Positions 45,349 to 55,773 of a stretch of 64,000 nucleotides of DNA are shown here, in pieces. The stretch's first letter is position 1, and each line of letters starts with the position of its first letter. Source of the stretch: Palleronia rufa (lineage in GTDB: Bacteria; Pseudomonadota; Alphaproteobacteria; Rhodobacterales; Rhodobacteraceae). The notes beneath the pieces were generated by a model. The model was not told where the DNA came from. It saw only the letters and a list, made by a program, of their open reading frames with translations, and ran no database searches. The position numbers and the translations under genes were made by a program. Location of the stretch: positions 201,620-265,619 of the forward strand of contig NZ_JQEY01000002.1 of assembly GCF_000743715.1 (NCBI RefSeq). The letters are read 5' to 3'.

Positions 45349-47880
45349 TCAGTCCTGCGCGCGGAGGATCCGGGCGGGACGCGCGCCCAGCGGCGCCCAG
45401 GCAAAGGCCAACCCGGCCGCCAGCGTGACCAGCACGCCGCCCGCCACGATAACCAGGGCGGAGAGCGGCGCGAAACGGAACTCGGTCTCCATGATATAGA
45501 CCGAAACGCCCCAGCCGGCCGCCGCACCCGCCGCGGCGGCCACCAGACCGGCCGCCAGACCCAGGATCGCCCAGCGAAGCGCGAAGCTGGCAAGGATCGT
45601 GGCGCGGGCGGCGCCGACGGTCTTGAGCACCGCGGCCTCATAGGTGCGCGCCCGCGTTCCCGCGGCCGCGGCCCCGATCAGAACCACGGCGCCGGTGACC
45701 AGCGTGGCCCCCGCGCCGTAGGTGACCGCCGCCGCGACCCCGGCCAGGATATCGGCCACCCGGTCGATTGCGTCGCGGACGCGGATGGCGGTGATGTTGG
45801 GATAGGCGTCGGCCACCTCCCGCAGGATCCGCGCCTCGGCCCCCGGTTCGGCATAGACGGTGGCGATCCAGGTGTGCGGCGCGCCGTTCAGCGCCGCCGG
45901 GTTCATGGCCATGACGAAGCCGATTCCGGCATTCGAGAAATCGACCTCGCGGAACGAGGCGATCTCTGCCTCGATGTCGCGGCCCAGGATATTGACGGTC
46001 AGCCGGTCGCCCAGCGACAGGCCCAGCTCCGCGCCCTCCTCTGCGGCGAAGCTGATGAGGTTCGGGCCGGTATAGTCGGGCGGCCACCATTCGCCCGCGA
46101 TGATGTCGGTGCCCGGCGGCGGCGTCCGGGAGTAGGTCACGCCGCGGTCGCCGCGCAGAACCCAGTGGTCGCCGGCCACTTCCGTCGCGTCCCGGCCGTT
46201 GATCCGGGTGATGATGCCGCGCAGCATCGGCGCGGCCTCTACCTCCGTGACTGCATCGTCGGCGGCAAGGATGTCCTTGAAGCCGTCGATCTGGCCGGGC
46301 TGGATGTCGACCATGAAATAGGACGGCGCGCGCTCTGGCAGATCACGCTCGATGGCGGCGCGGAGGTTGGCGTCGATCTGTCCCACCGCGGCCAGGACCG
46401 TGAGCCCGAGTCCCAGCGACAGCACCACGGCCACGGCCTCTCCTCCCGGACCGCCCACGGCCCCCAGCGCGGTCCTGAGTGCCGTGCGGCCGCGAAGCGC
46501 TGGACGGCGGGCGGCGGCGCGGGCCAGCCGCCGCGTCAGGACCGCCGTGCCCAGAAGTGCCGCAAAGGCGGCGATCAGCCCGCCCGCAGTGTAGAACGTC
46601 AGGGCGGGGATCCCCGAAAGCCACGCCGCGCTGCCGGTCAGCAGGACCAGAAGCGCGCCGGTGGCCACGATATAACCGCGCCGGGGCAGTCCCGCAGGCA
46701 GCCCGCCCGCATCGCGAAAAAGGGCCGCGGCGCGGATGTCCTGCGCCTTGGCCAGCGGCCAGAGCGTGAAGAGGGCCGCGGCGAGGGTTCCGTAGAGCGC
46801 GGCTTCGGCCAGCGGCCCGGGATAGACGGAGATCGCCGCGGGCACGGGCAGCCGCGTGGTCAGCAGCGGTTCCGCCAGCAGCGGCAGCGCCGCGCCGAGG
46901 GCCAGTCCAAGGAGCGTCGCCAGCGCCGTGATCGCGCCGATCTGCAGGGCGAAGGCGGTGAAAAGCGTGCGGGACTCGGCGCCCAGCGTCTTGAGCGTGG
47001 CGACGGTGGCGGTCTTTTCCACCATATGCGCGCGCACCGCAGAGGCGACCCCGATGCCGCCCACCGTCAGCCCGGCCAGGCCGACGAGCACCAGGAACGC
47101 CGACAGGCGTTCGACGAACATCTGGATGCCCGGCGCGCCGTTGCGACGGTCCCGCCAGCGATAGCCGCCATCGGGCAGGGCGGCGGACAGCCGCGCCTCT
47201 GCCGCGTCGAGGTCGGTGCCGGGCGGCATGCGGATGCCGTATTCGGTCTCGTAGAGCGTTCCTGGTGCGATCAGCCCGGTGCCGTCCAGGTCGTCGGTGA
47301 AGAGCAGCGTGCGGGGGCCGAGGGCGAAGCCGCCGCCGGCGTCGTCGGGTTCCGAGACGATCCGGGCGGCAAGGCGAAAGGTTTTTTCGCCCAGCCGGAA
47401 GGTGTCGCCGGTATCCAGGCCCAGCCGGTCGGCCAGAACCGGGTCCATGGCGGCCCCCGGCGGATCCCCCGCCAGCGTGTCGGCCAAGGCGCCGGGCGGA
47501 TCGAGGGTGAGCGTGCCGTAGAGCGGATAGGCGGCATCCACGCCCTTGACCTCTGTCAGGGCCCGCTCCGTGTCCCCGTCGCGGGGGACGGTGACCATCG
47601 ACCGAAAGGAAATCTTCTCTGACACATCGCCCAGGGCGTCCAGCGCGGCACGTTCGGCGGGGTCGGCGAAGCGGTAGGTGAACTCCGCGCTTGCGTCTCC
47701 GCCCAGCAGGGTGGCGCCCTCACGCGACAATCCTTCGGTGATCGCCGCGCGGACCGACCCCACGGCGGCGATGGCGGCGATGCCCAGCGTCAGGCAGGCC
47801 AGGAACACGCGAAACCCGCGCAGGCCCTGGCGAAAGCCGCTGCGCAGCTCTCTTCGCGCGATGCGAAGGGCGGGGGTCAT
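45349..47880 (-). CDS. ABC transporter permease with two FtsX domains (YbbP type)
   Basis: An 843-residue permease. The N-terminal helix (RVFLACLTLGIAAIAAVGS) is followed by a periplasmic MacB-type domain. Two FtsX blocks, each with about four helices, lie near residues 255-400 and 690-840. The ALKTLGAESRTLFTAFALQ and VLKTVGAARATILASFALR motifs are equivalent cytoplasmic coupling segments. YbbP pairs with YbbA and is often beside TesA-like esterases. The stop is 23 bases from the convergent pdxJ stop. Confidence 0.9.
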   Translation of the reverse strand: MTPALRIARRELRSGFRQGLRGFRVFLACLTLGIAAIAAVGSVRAAITEGLSREGATLLGGDASAEFTYRFADPAERAALDALGDVSEKISFRSMVTVPRDGDTERALTEVKGVDAAYPLYGTLTLDPPGALADTLAGDPPGAAMDPVLADRLGLDTGDTFRLGEKTFRLAARIVSEPDDAGGGFALGPRTLLFTDDLDGTGLIAPGTLYETEYGIRMPPGTDLDAAEARLSAALPDGGYRWRDRRNGAPGIQMFVERLSAFLVLVGLAGLTVGGIGVASAVRAHMVEKTATVATLKTLGAESRTLFTAFALQIGAITALATLLGLALGAALPLLAEPLLTTRLPVPAAISVYPGPLAEAALYGTLAAALFTLWPLAKAQDIRAAALFRDAGGLPAGLPRRGYIVATGALLVLLTGSAAWLSGIPALTFYTAGGLIAAFAALLGTAVLTRRLARAAARRPALRGRTALRTALGAVGGPGGEAVAVVLSLGLGLTVLAAVGQIDANLRAAIERDLPERAPSYFMVDIQPGQIDGFKDILAADDAVTEVEAAPMLRGIITRINGRDATEVAGDHWVLRGDRGVTYSRTPPPGTDIIAGEWWPPDYTGPNLISFAAEEGAELGLSLGDRLTVNILGRDIEAEIASFREVDFSNAGIGFVMAMNPAALNGAPHTWIATVYAEPGAEARILREVADAYPNITAIRVRDAIDRVADILAGVAAAVTYGAGATLVTGAVVLIGAAAAGTRARTYEAAVLKTVGAARATILASFALRWAILGLAAGLVAAAAGAAAGWGVSVYIMETEFRFAPLSALVIVAGGVLVTLAAGLAFAWAPLGARPARILRAQD

Positions 47881-47947
47881 GGGCGCACGGGCAGGGCGGC
47901 CGGCCCCTCTGTCCCCCGGCGATGCCGCATGGCGGGCGGCGGGCAGG

Positions 47948-48641
<694 letters not shown>

Positions 48642-48643
<2 letters not shown>

Positions 48644-49316
48644 GGCGGGCTCCCTGTTCCGCAGGGCATATGGGGCCGTGCGCGCGGGCCTCAAGCCGGT
48701 CGCGGCGATGTGTCTGCTGGCAGGACCGGCGGCGGCAGAGGTCACGGTGGCCGCTTTGGGGGATTCGCTGACCCAGGGCTACGGGCTGCCGCAGGAAGAC
48801 GGGTTCGTGCCGCAATTGCAGGCCTGGCTGGATGCGCGGGGCGCGGAGGCGACCGTGGTGAACGCGGGCGTGTCGGGCGACACCACGGCGGGCGGCCTCA
48901 GCCGGGTGGACTGGACGCTGACGCCGGACGTGGATGCGATGATCGTGGCGCTGGGCGGCAACGATCTGCTGCGCGGCATCGATCCGGCCAACAGCCGCGC
49001 CAATCTGGACGGCATCCTGTCGGCCGCCGACGCCAGGGGCGTGGCGGTGCTGCTGGTGGGCATGGAGGCGCCAGGGAACTACGGGGCCGACTACAAGGCG
49101 GCGTTCGATGGAATGTACGGCGATCTGGGCCGCAAATGGGACGTCCCGGTGGCGGGGTCCTTCCTGGGTGCGCTGGCCGGTATCGCGGACCGGCAGGGCG
49201 CGATGCGCGACTACATGCAGCAGGACGGGATCCATCCCAATGCGGATGGCGTGGCCCTCATCGTCGAGGCGCTGGGTCCCGCGGTGCTGGATCTGGTCGA
49301 GCGCGCGGGCGGCTAG
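48642..49316 (+). CDS. TesA-like SGNH (GDSL) esterase, secreted
   Basis: A periplasmic lysophospholipase/arylesterase-type hydrolase. With the ATG at 48642 it has 224 residues and a long basic N-terminus before the hydrophobic signal (LKPVAAMCLLAGPAAA). The SGNH motifs are all present: GDSLTQGYGL (Ser), VNAGVSGDTTAGG (Gly), ALGGNDLLRG (Asn) and DGIHPNADGVAL (His). A GTG at 48678 gives a more normal signal peptide and would avoid the start overlap. Its stop overlaps the next convergent stop. Confidence 0.9.
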
Positions 49317-49552
49317 GGGGCGCCGCGGCGGATCTTGTAGGCGCCTTCCGGCAGATCCAGGGCGGCGGCCAGGTCCGACAGCTGCACCGGCGACAGGGTG
49401 ATCGTCACCACCCGATCGGTCTGCGGATCCAGTTGTTCGAGCGTCACGCAATCCTCGAAGGCGTTCACGGTGACGTCCTCCTGCCGGTGGCTGGCGGGCT
49501 CATCCACCAGGGTGATGACGGTGGCGTCGAATTCGTGCTCGATGGTGAACAT
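49313..49552 (-). CDS. Small conserved-looking hypothetical protein
   Basis: A 79-residue acidic protein. It begins MFTIEHEFDATVITLVDEP, and ITLSPVQLSDLAAALDLPEGAYKIRR ends it. Codon use and residue composition look like real coding, and the sequence reads as a beta-rich small domain. I do not recognise the family. The two stop codons (tesA-like TAG at 49314-49316 and this TAG at 49315-49313) share bases, tail to tail. Confidence 0.7.
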   Translation of the reverse strand: MFTIEHEFDATVITLVDEPASHRQEDVTVNAFEDCVTLEQLDPQTDRVVTITLSPVQLSDLAAALDLPEGAYKIRRGAP

Positions 49553-49663
49553 GGGGACTCTCGGGGTCTGGGCGCGCTGGGGTTAGCGTAACCCGCTGGC
49601 CTGCGCGATGCACCCGGGTATTGTGGGGATCGAAACCGTTCGAGGCCCGTTCCGGAGACCCCC

Positions 49664-50392
49664 ATGCGCGCGATTGTCGTCAGTCTTTTCCTTCTCGTGG
49701 TGACCGCTTGCGGTCCGCAGGTCATCATCGGGGTGCCGGCCCCCGTGGCGCCGGGCCCCGCCGGCGCCGGGCCGCGCGCCCCGGTCCCGGTCCCGGCCCG
49801 CGGCCCCAGCCGGGCGGCGCAGGATTTCGTGCAGGTTGTGGACGACGTGATGCCCGTGGCGCGCGCGCTTTGCCGAAGCCGCACCCGGGGCGTGCGCTGC
49901 GACTATGCGGTGGTGGTGGACGACCGTCCGGGCCTGCCGCCCAACGCCTTTCAGACCCTGTCGCCACAGGGCCAGCCGGTGGTGGGATTCACCCTGCCGC
50001 TGATCCTGCTGGCGCGAAATATCGACGAGTTGGCCTTTATCCTCAGCCACGAGGCCGCGCATCACATCGAAGGTCACATCGCCCGCGGCCAGCAATCCGC
50101 GGCGGTCGGCGCGACGCTGGCGGCTGCGCTTGCCACCGCGGGCGGCGGCGACCCGGTGGCGATAGAGCGGGCGCGCAACTTCGGGGCCTTCTACGGCGCC
50201 CGGCGCTACGCCAAGGGGTTCGAACTGGAGGCGGACGCCCTGGGCGCGGTCATCGCCCGCCGGGCGGGGTACGATCCCGTGCGCGGGGTCATGTTCTTTC
50301 AGGACGCGCCGGATCCAGGCAACCAGTTCCTGGGCACCCACCCGCCCAATGCCGACCGCATCGCCACCGTGCGCCGGGTCGTCGGGCGCTAG
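49664..50392 (+). CDS. M48 family metalloprotease, lipoprotein
   Basis: A 242-residue periplasmic zinc protease. The signal MRAIVVSLFLLVVTACG has a lipobox with the lipidated Cys near 16. A proline/glycine-rich linker follows. The M48 catalytic motif is HEAAHH near residue 128, with the third ligand in FELEADALG. This matches small M48 lipoproteins related to LoiP/YcaL that handle misfolded outer-membrane proteins. Confidence 0.9.
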   Translation: MRAIVVSLFLLVVTACGPQVIIGVPAPVAPGPAGAGPRAPVPVPARGPSRAAQDFVQVVDDVMPVARALCRSRTRGVRCDYAVVVDDRPGLPPNAFQTLSPQGQPVVGFTLPLILLARNIDELAFILSHEAAHHIEGHIARGQQSAAVGATLAAALATAGGGDPVAIERARNFGAFYGARRYAKGFELEADALGAVIARRAGYDPVRGVMFFQDAPDPGNQFLGTHPPNADRIATVRRVVGR

Positions 50393-50493
50393 GCCGCGTC
50401 CGGACGCCCGGCCCGGCCGGGGGCCTGTCAGTCGCCCGCCGGTTCGGACGGGCGGGCGGTGCATGGGCGCTGTCCGCCGATCCATTCCGAAAG

Positions 50494-50515
50494 CCCGGCC
50501 GAGTGTCAGGCCGGG
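50494..50515 (+). terminator. Candidate terminator after the M48 lipoprotein
   Basis: CCCGGCC (50494-50500) pairs with GGCCGGG (50509-50515) around an 8-base loop. A T-rich stretch (TCGTCATTTT) follows. It lies about 100 bases past the M48 stop. Confidence 0.45.
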
Positions 50516-50628
50516 TCGTCATTTTGGACGGCCCTTTGGGATTGTCGGCCGAGAGGCGTTGGCGCCGGGCACTCGACCGCAGCGGGCTTGGGCCGCCGGC
50601 CAGTCCGGACCGCCCTCAAAGGGCGATG

Positions 50629-52065
50629 CTACCCGTCCAGCGTCCCCCACAGATCGTAGGCCCCGGCCTCGTCGACGGTGACGCTGACGATCTGGCCCGG
50701 CGACAATCCCTTATGCCCGGCGTCGATGTAGAGATGGCCGTCGATCTCGGGCGCGTCGCCCATGGTGCGGCAGGTGGCGGCGTCCTCTTCGACCAGATCG
50801 ACGATGGCCTGGAGGCGCGTGCCGACCTTGGCGGCCAGCTTCGCCTCCGAAATGGCCTGGGCCTTTTCCATGAACCGCTCCCAGCGGTCCTGTTTGACCT
50901 GCGGCGCCACGTGATCGGGCAGGGCGTTCGACCGCGCGCCGGCGACGTTCTCATACTGAAAGCAGCCCACACGGTCGAGCTGCGCCTCGTCCAGCCAGTC
51001 GAGCAGGGTCTGGAATTCGGTTTCCGTCTCACCCGGATAGCCGACGATGAAGGTCGAGCGCAGGGTCAGGCCGGGGCAGGACGCGCGCCAGGCCGCGATC
51101 TCGTCCAGGGTACGGGCGGCGGCGGCGGGGCGGGCCATGCGCTTGAGCAAGTCCGGGTGGGCATGCTGGAACGGAATGTCGAGATAGGGAAGCAGGCCCG
51201 ACGCCGGATCGGCCATCAGCGGCACCAGTTCGCGCACATGGGGGTAGGGATACACATAGTGGAGCCGCACCCAGGCGCCCAGCGTGCCGAGATCCCGCGC
51301 GAGGTCGATAATCGGCGCCTTGGCCGCGCGGTCGCGCTGGTCCGTGCCATAGGCAGAGGTATCCTGAGAAATCACCAGGAGTTCGCGGACCCCGGCCTCG
51401 ACCAGCCTCTCGGCCTCGCGCATCACCGCGAGGTGGGGACGCGATTCCAGCCGTCCGCGCATGTCGGGAATGATGCAGAAGCGGCATGTGTGATTACAGC
51501 CCTCCGACACCTTCAGGTAACTGTAGTGCCGGGGCGTCAGGCTGACCCCGCTGGCCGGCAGCAGATCCACGAACGGGTCGGGGCTGGGCGGCACGGCCGC
51601 ATGCACCGCGTCGAGCACCCGTTCGTATTGGTGCGGACCGGTCACGGCCAGCACCCGGGGGTGCGCGCCGGTGATGTAGTCGGGCTCCGCTCCCAGGCAG
51701 CCGGTGACGATGACGCGCCCGTTCTCGCGCAGGGCCTCTCCGATCGCCTCCAGGCTCTCGGCCTTGGCGGAGTCGAGAAAACCGCAGGTGTTCACGATGA
51801 CCGCGTCCGCGCCGGTGTAGTCGGAGGAGATCGCGTAGCCCTCGGCGCGCAGGCGGGTCAGGATGCGCTCGCTGTCCACCAGCGCCTTGGGGCAGCCAAG
51901 CGACACCATGCCGATGGTGGGCCGGCCGTCGCGCCTGGGCCGCGCAGCGTCCGATGGCAGGGCCGGACCGGTGGTGTCGAGGTCGCGCGCAAGCCGGGCG
52001 TTCGCGTCCTGCGGAACGCGGGCATTCGCCATATCCGGGCGGAGGTTCGGGGGGTTCTGGGCCAT
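50629..52065 (-). CDS. rimO: Ribosomal protein S12 methylthiotransferase RimO
   Basis: This radical-SAM enzyme adds a methylthio group to the conserved Asp of ribosomal protein S12. The 478-residue protein has the N-terminal UPF0004 cysteines ([31 protein letters not shown]), the radical-SAM CNHTCRFC near residues 187-194, and a C-terminal TRAM domain. The N-terminus has an extra 45-residue arginine/alanine-rich extension before the conserved core. An ATG at 52032 would shorten it. Confidence 0.95.
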   Translation of the reverse strand: MAQNPPNLRPDMANARVPQDANARLARDLDTTGPALPSDAARPRRDGRPTIGMVSLGCPKALVDSERILTRLRAEGYAISSDYTGADAVIVNTCGFLDSAKAESLEAIGEALRENGRVIVTGCLGAEPDYITGAHPRVLAVTGPHQYERVLDAVHAAVPPSPDPFVDLLPASGVSLTPRHYSYLKVSEGCNHTCRFCIIPDMRGRLESRPHLAVMREAERLVEAGVRELLVISQDTSAYGTDQRDRAAKAPIIDLARDLGTLGAWVRLHYVYPYPHVRELVPLMADPASGLLPYLDIPFQHAHPDLLKRMARPAAAARTLDEIAAWRASCPGLTLRSTFIVGYPGETETEFQTLLDWLDEAQLDRVGCFQYENVAGARSNALPDHVAPQVKQDRWERFMEKAQAISEAKLAAKVGTRLQAIVDLVEEDAATCRTMGDAPEIDGHLYIDAGHKGLSPGQIVSVTVDEAGAYDLWGTLDG

Positions 52066-52422
52066 GTGCCGCCTCTAGCGTATTGCCCCGGTCACGGAAA
52101 GGGCGTCGACGCAGCGCCATTTACAGCGCGGGGCGGGCGCCAGAACCGTGCCCGAGAGGACCTGTTAGCGGCGCGTGCCCGCCTCCAGCCGCGCCCGTGC
52201 GACGAGAGCGGAGAGGCCACCAGCTTGTCCCGCGCAAAGTTCGCCGCCGCCCGGGCCACCGGCGCGGCGGCGAACCGCGTGACCGTCAGCCGGGGACGGT
52301 CCCCCCGCCCACCGCCACCCGGCATGCAGACCCTCCATCGCCGGATCCGGACCGGGCGGCCCTGCGCGCATGGGCGTCGTGAGGGCTTGCATCGGGTGGC
52401 CATCGCGGCAAGTGTCGGTTCC
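52066..52422. other. Non-coding interval between rimO and the lytic transglycosylase gene
   Basis: About 357 bases. A minus-strand frame from 52323 to 52092 reads PRLTVTRFAAAPVARAAANF in part and could encode a small basic protein. Its arginine-rich composition is equally typical of out-of-frame GC-rich sequence. No clear RNA hairpins or promoter boxes are evident. It should hold the divergent promoters of the two flanking genes. Confidence 0.35.
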
Positions 52423-52911
52423 GTGATCCGCGCCATTGTCCTGTTGTCTCTGTCCCTTGCCGCCTGCGCGCCCCGCCCAGGTGTCGAAGTGGCGCGTGCG
52501 CCGGCCGCTGCCGCCGGCCTCTACCCGAACGAGACCCCGCGCCTTCGGAGCCTGATCCGGCGGTACGCGCAACTCCACGGCGTGCCGGAGAGCCTTGTCC
52601 ATCGGGTCATCCAGCGCGAGAGCGGCTACCGCCCCGCCGCCCGCAACGGTCCCTACTACGGGCTGATGCAGATCCTGCCCCAGACCGCACGGACCATGGG
52701 CCATGACGGCCCGCCCAGCGCGCTGCTGGAGGCCGAGACAAACCTTGCCTATGCGGTGAAATATCTGCGCGGTGCCTGGATGATATCGGGAGGCGACGAG
52801 TCCGAGGCCGTAGGCTGGTACGCGCGCGGCTACTATTACGAGGCCAAGCGCCAGTGTCTTCTGGTCGAAACCGGCCTTAATTCGCGGGAGACCGCGGCCA
52901 GCTGCCGCTGA
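52423..52911 (+). CDS. Lytic transglycosylase (SLT domain) lipoprotein
   Basis: A 162-residue periplasmic peptidoglycan-cleaving enzyme. A short lipoprotein signal (IRAIVLLSLSLAAC) is followed by the SLT catalytic domain, with catalytic Glu in VIQRESGYRPAARN, then YYGLMQILPQTARTMG and LEAETNLAYAVKYLRG. The GTG at 52423 gives the cleanest signal; a GTG nine codons upstream is possible. No ATG is available and no clear ribosome site is seen. Confidence 0.88.
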   Translation: MIRAIVLLSLSLAACAPRPGVEVARAPAAAAGLYPNETPRLRSLIRRYAQLHGVPESLVHRVIQRESGYRPAARNGPYYGLMQILPQTARTMGHDGPPSALLEAETNLAYAVKYLRGAWMISGGDESEAVGWYARGYYYEAKRQCLLVETGLNSRETAASCR

Positions 52912-53029
52912 TCCAGCCCCGCCGGGAAACCGGGCATTCTGCCCGCAATCCGGTCGCCGGCACCAGGCTGACGTCCAGGGCCGCGCCGCGACCTTTCCGA
53001 TTTCCGTCGGCGCGCCTAAGTCTGCGGCC

Positions 53030-54175
53030 ATGACATTTGCCGATCTCATCGATACACAGGCCGCGCAGATCCTTCTGCTGGGCGCGATCCTCGTGGCGGT
53101 CTTCTTGATTCACAAGATCGCGTGGCGCTTCCTCGGCCGCTGGTTCGACGCGCGCCGGGGCGTGTTCTGGCGCATCGCCGGGCAGTTGCGCCGTCCGTTG
53201 CGCATGGCGCTGCTGGTGCTGGCGCTGGCCCTGTCGATGCCGTTGCTGACCCTGCCTCTGGGGTGGGAGACCGTGCTGGAGCGCGTCGCCCGCGCCGCGC
53301 TGGTCGTGGCCGGCGGCTGGGTGGCGCTGGTCACCGTGTCGGTCCTGACCGAGCGCGCGATTTCGCGTGTCTCGTTGGATGAGGAGGACTATGGCTCTCG
53401 CAGCCACGCCACACAGTTGCGGGTGCTGCAGAAGGTGGCGCAGATCCTGATCGTGCTCCTGACGGCCGCGGTGGTGCTCTGGTCCTTCGAAAGCGTGCGC
53501 TCCGTCGGCGTGTCGCTCTTCGCTTCCGCGGGGGCGGCAGGGCTGGTGCTGGGCTTCGCCGCGCGGCCGGTGCTGGCCAATCTGATCGCCGGGATACAGA
53601 TCGCGCTGACCCAGCCGATCCGCCTGAACGATGTGGTCATCGTCGAGGGGGAGTGGGGCTGGATCGAGGAAATCCGCGCCACCTACGTCATCGTTCGCAT
53701 CTGGGACCTGCGCCGTCTGGTCGTGCCGCTGAGCTATTTCATCGAAAAGCCGTTCCAGAACTGGACCCGGGACAGCTCGACCATCATCGGCCAGGTCATC
53801 TGGTATCTGGACTGGACCGCGCCCGTGGGGGCGATGCGAGAGAGGCTGGCCGAGATCCTGGCGGCGAGCGATCTCTGGGACGGCAATACCTGCGTGCTGC
53901 AGGTGGTCGAGACCACGGCGGACGCGATCCAGCTCCGTGCGCTGATGAGCGCGCGCAACGCGCCGCGCGCCTGGGATCTGCGCTGCGAGGTGCGCGAGAA
54001 GATGATCGCATGGCTGCAGGAACATCACCCGAGCGCGCTGCCGCGCCTGCGCGCGGAAATGGCGCATGGCGCGTCGGACTATCCCGGCGGGGTGACGCAG
54101 CTGGAGTCCGAGACGGACACGCCGGGAATCGCCGATATTTCCGACCCGTCCCCCCGCCGCCATGATGAGGACTGA
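53030..54175 (+). CDS. Mechanosensitive ion channel family protein (MscS type)
   Basis: An inner-membrane channel of 381 residues that relieves osmotic pressure. Four membrane helices lie in residues 10-165, the last (ILIVLLTAAVVLWSFESV) next to the pore helix SLFASAGAAGLVLGFAARPVLANLIAG. The cytoplasmic beta-domain motif is PIRLNDVVIVEGEWGWIEEI, and the MscS C-terminal domain follows. ATG at 53030 follows a purine-poor region. It lies 118 bases after the transglycosylase gene. Confidence 0.92.
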   Translation: MTFADLIDTQAAQILLLGAILVAVFLIHKIAWRFLGRWFDARRGVFWRIAGQLRRPLRMALLVLALALSMPLLTLPLGWETVLERVARAALVVAGGWVALVTVSVLTERAISRVSLDEEDYGSRSHATQLRVLQKVAQILIVLLTAAVVLWSFESVRSVGVSLFASAGAAGLVLGFAARPVLANLIAGIQIALTQPIRLNDVVIVEGEWGWIEEIRATYVIVRIWDLRRLVVPLSYFIEKPFQNWTRDSSTIIGQVIWYLDWTAPVGAMRERLAEILAASDLWDGNTCVLQVVETTADAIQLRALMSARNAPRAWDLRCEVREKMIAWLQEHHPSALPRLRAEMAHGASDYPGGVTQLESETDTPGIADISDPSPRRHDED

Positions 54176-54354
54176 GCGCGGCGGGAGCAGCGGTTCCGGG
54201 ACGGGGCCATCGGTTTCCGGGGTCCGATCCCGCCGCGTTCGCCCGGATTGCACGGCATACGTCCCTGCACCTCACCGTGGAAAACAGCCAGGCGAGTGCG
54301 CGCATCGACGGGCGGTCGTTCCCGGAGCAGGGCGGAGCCGTGGGGAGCTGGATG

Positions 54355-54431
54355 TGGTAGCGTGGGGCGGACTTGAACCGCCGACCCCAGCATTATGAGT
54401 GCTGTGCTCTAACCAGCTGAGCTACCACGCC
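54355..54431 (-). tRNA. tRNA-Met (CAT anticodon), elongator type
   Basis: The reverse strand folds into a 77-base tRNA with encoded CCA. The acceptor is GGCGTGG, with a G1-U72 wobble at the end. The D arm is AGCTCAGCTGGTTAGAGC, the anticodon stem CAGCA/TGCTG with loop CTCATAA, and the T arm GGCGGTTCAAGTCCGCC. The body matches the elongator pattern of E. coli metT and lacks the three G-C pairs of an initiator anticodon stem. Confidence 0.93.
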
Positions 54432-54607
54432 ACATCCGCGCCCGCAGGTATCCCCGGCGGAATCGGCTGTCAAGGACCGCGCGGCGCGCGCCGCGGATTT
54501 GGCACCTCCGGCCGGACCGGCATAAGCGTACGGTATGCGATCGAAAGGGGTTCCTTTCGCCGCAGCGCTCCCACAATATGGATGTTCCCTTTCGAAGGCC
54601 GCCGCCC

Positions 54608-55165
54608 ATGCCCGCTCCGCCCGATTTCTGGTCCCGCCGCCGCCGTGCCGTCGCCGAGGACGCCGCGCGACAGGACGAGGCGCTCGCGGCAGCCGAGACT
54701 GCCCGCGCGCAAGATGCGTTTGCCGCCAAGGACGATGCGGAGCTTCTCGACCTTCTGGGGCTGCCGGAACCGGAGAGCCTGACACCGGCGGATGCCGCGG
54801 CGTTCATGGCGCGCACGATCCCCGTCCGGCTGCGGCGCCGCGCGATGCGCGCGCTGTTCCACCGCTTTCCGGAGCTTTCCGTGCCAGACGGACTGCTGGA
54901 CTACGATGACGACTATACCGATGCCGGGCTTGCGGACCGTCCCGAGCCGAGGGTCTGGAACGCGGTGCAGCGTATCGCGCGATCCATCCCCGAGCCGCAG
55001 CCGGAGGGGGCCCCGGCGCAGACCGCGCATGATCCGGCCGCCGGGGCGGGTATCTCGCCGCCGGACGTTTCGCCGGCCGCAGGGACCGATGCCGATGCCG
55101 ATGCCGACGGGCCGGAACCGCCGCCGCGCCGCATGGTGTTCCGCTTCGAGGACACGGACCGATGA
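54608..55165 (+). CDS. DUF3306 domain-containing protein
   Basis: A 185-residue protein beginning MPAPPDFWSRRRRAVAEDAA. The DUF3306 core is AELLDLLGLPEPESLTPADA, FMARTIPVRLRRRAMRALFHRFPELSVPDGLLDYDDDYTD. The acidic DYDDDY patch is characteristic. The family is found beside formate dehydrogenase maturation genes. The stop overlaps the TorD start by 4 bases. A short ATG ten codons upstream is less likely. Confidence 0.87.
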   Translation: MPAPPDFWSRRRRAVAEDAARQDEALAAAETARAQDAFAAKDDAELLDLLGLPEPESLTPADAAAFMARTIPVRLRRRAMRALFHRFPELSVPDGLLDYDDDYTDAGLADRPEPRVWNAVQRIARSIPEPQPEGAPAQTAHDPAAGAGISPPDVSPAAGTDADADADGPEPPPRRMVFRFEDTDR

Positions 55166-55764
55166 CGCTTCCCGACCCGCCCGACATCGCGCCGGAGGAT
55201 CGCGCCCGCGCGGAGGTCTATTCCTACCTGTCGCTGATGCTCGCCGCGCCGCCCGATGCGGCGCTTCTGGCGCGGACCGCCGCCCTGACCGGAGACGACG
55301 AGACCGCGCTGGGACGGGCCATCGCGCGGATCTCCGCGGATGCCGCCCGGATCGACGTGGTCCAGGCGGAGCGCGAGTTCAACAAGCTCTTCATCGGGAT
55401 GGCGCACGGAGAATTGCTGCCCTACGCCAGCCATTACATCACCGGTTTTCTCAACGACAAGCCGCTGGCCAACCTGCGCGGCGACATGGCCCGGCTGGCG
55501 ATCTCCCGCGCACCCAACGTGTTCGAGCCGGAAGACAACATCGCGTCGGTCCTGGAGATGATGGCCGGGCAGATCATGGGCCGGTACGGCGCCATCGCTC
55601 CCGTTGCCGCGCAGCAGAGGTTCTTCGATGCGCATCTTCGGCCCTGGGCCGGGAATTTCTTCGACGATCTGGCGGAGTCGCCGACCGCGCGGCTCTACGC
55701 GGGCGTCGGCGTGCTGGGGCGCGATTTCATGGCGATCGAGCGCGAGGCGTTCGATCTGCTCTGA
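55162..55764 (+). CDS. TorD/DmsD family molecular chaperone
   Basis: A 200-residue helical chaperone for Tat-exported molybdoenzymes. It begins RARAEVYSYLSLMLAAPPD, a typical TorD opening. REFNKLFIGMAHGELLPYASHYITGFLNDKPLANLR is the central motif. FEPEDNIASVLEMMAGQIMG includes the conserved E-x-D-N-I. DUF3306-TorD usually precede DUF3305 and formate dehydrogenase subunits; none of these is here. Confidence 0.9.
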   Translation: MTLPDPPDIAPEDRARAEVYSYLSLMLAAPPDAALLARTAALTGDDETALGRAIARISADAARIDVVQAEREFNKLFIGMAHGELLPYASHYITGFLNDKPLANLRGDMARLAISRAPNVFEPEDNIASVLEMMAGQIMGRYGAIAPVAAQQRFFDAHLRPWAGNFFDDLAESPTARLYAGVGVLGRDFMAIEREAFDLL

Positions 55765-55773
55765 GCCCCGCGT

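Noticed and set aside
54355-54431. tRNA-Ile2 (CAT read as lysidine) or initiator tRNA-Met
   Set aside because: The body matches elongator tRNA-Met. The anticodon stem lacks the three G-C pairs of initiators, and the acceptor end pairs at position 2 onward. Ile2 cannot be fully excluded from sequence alone.
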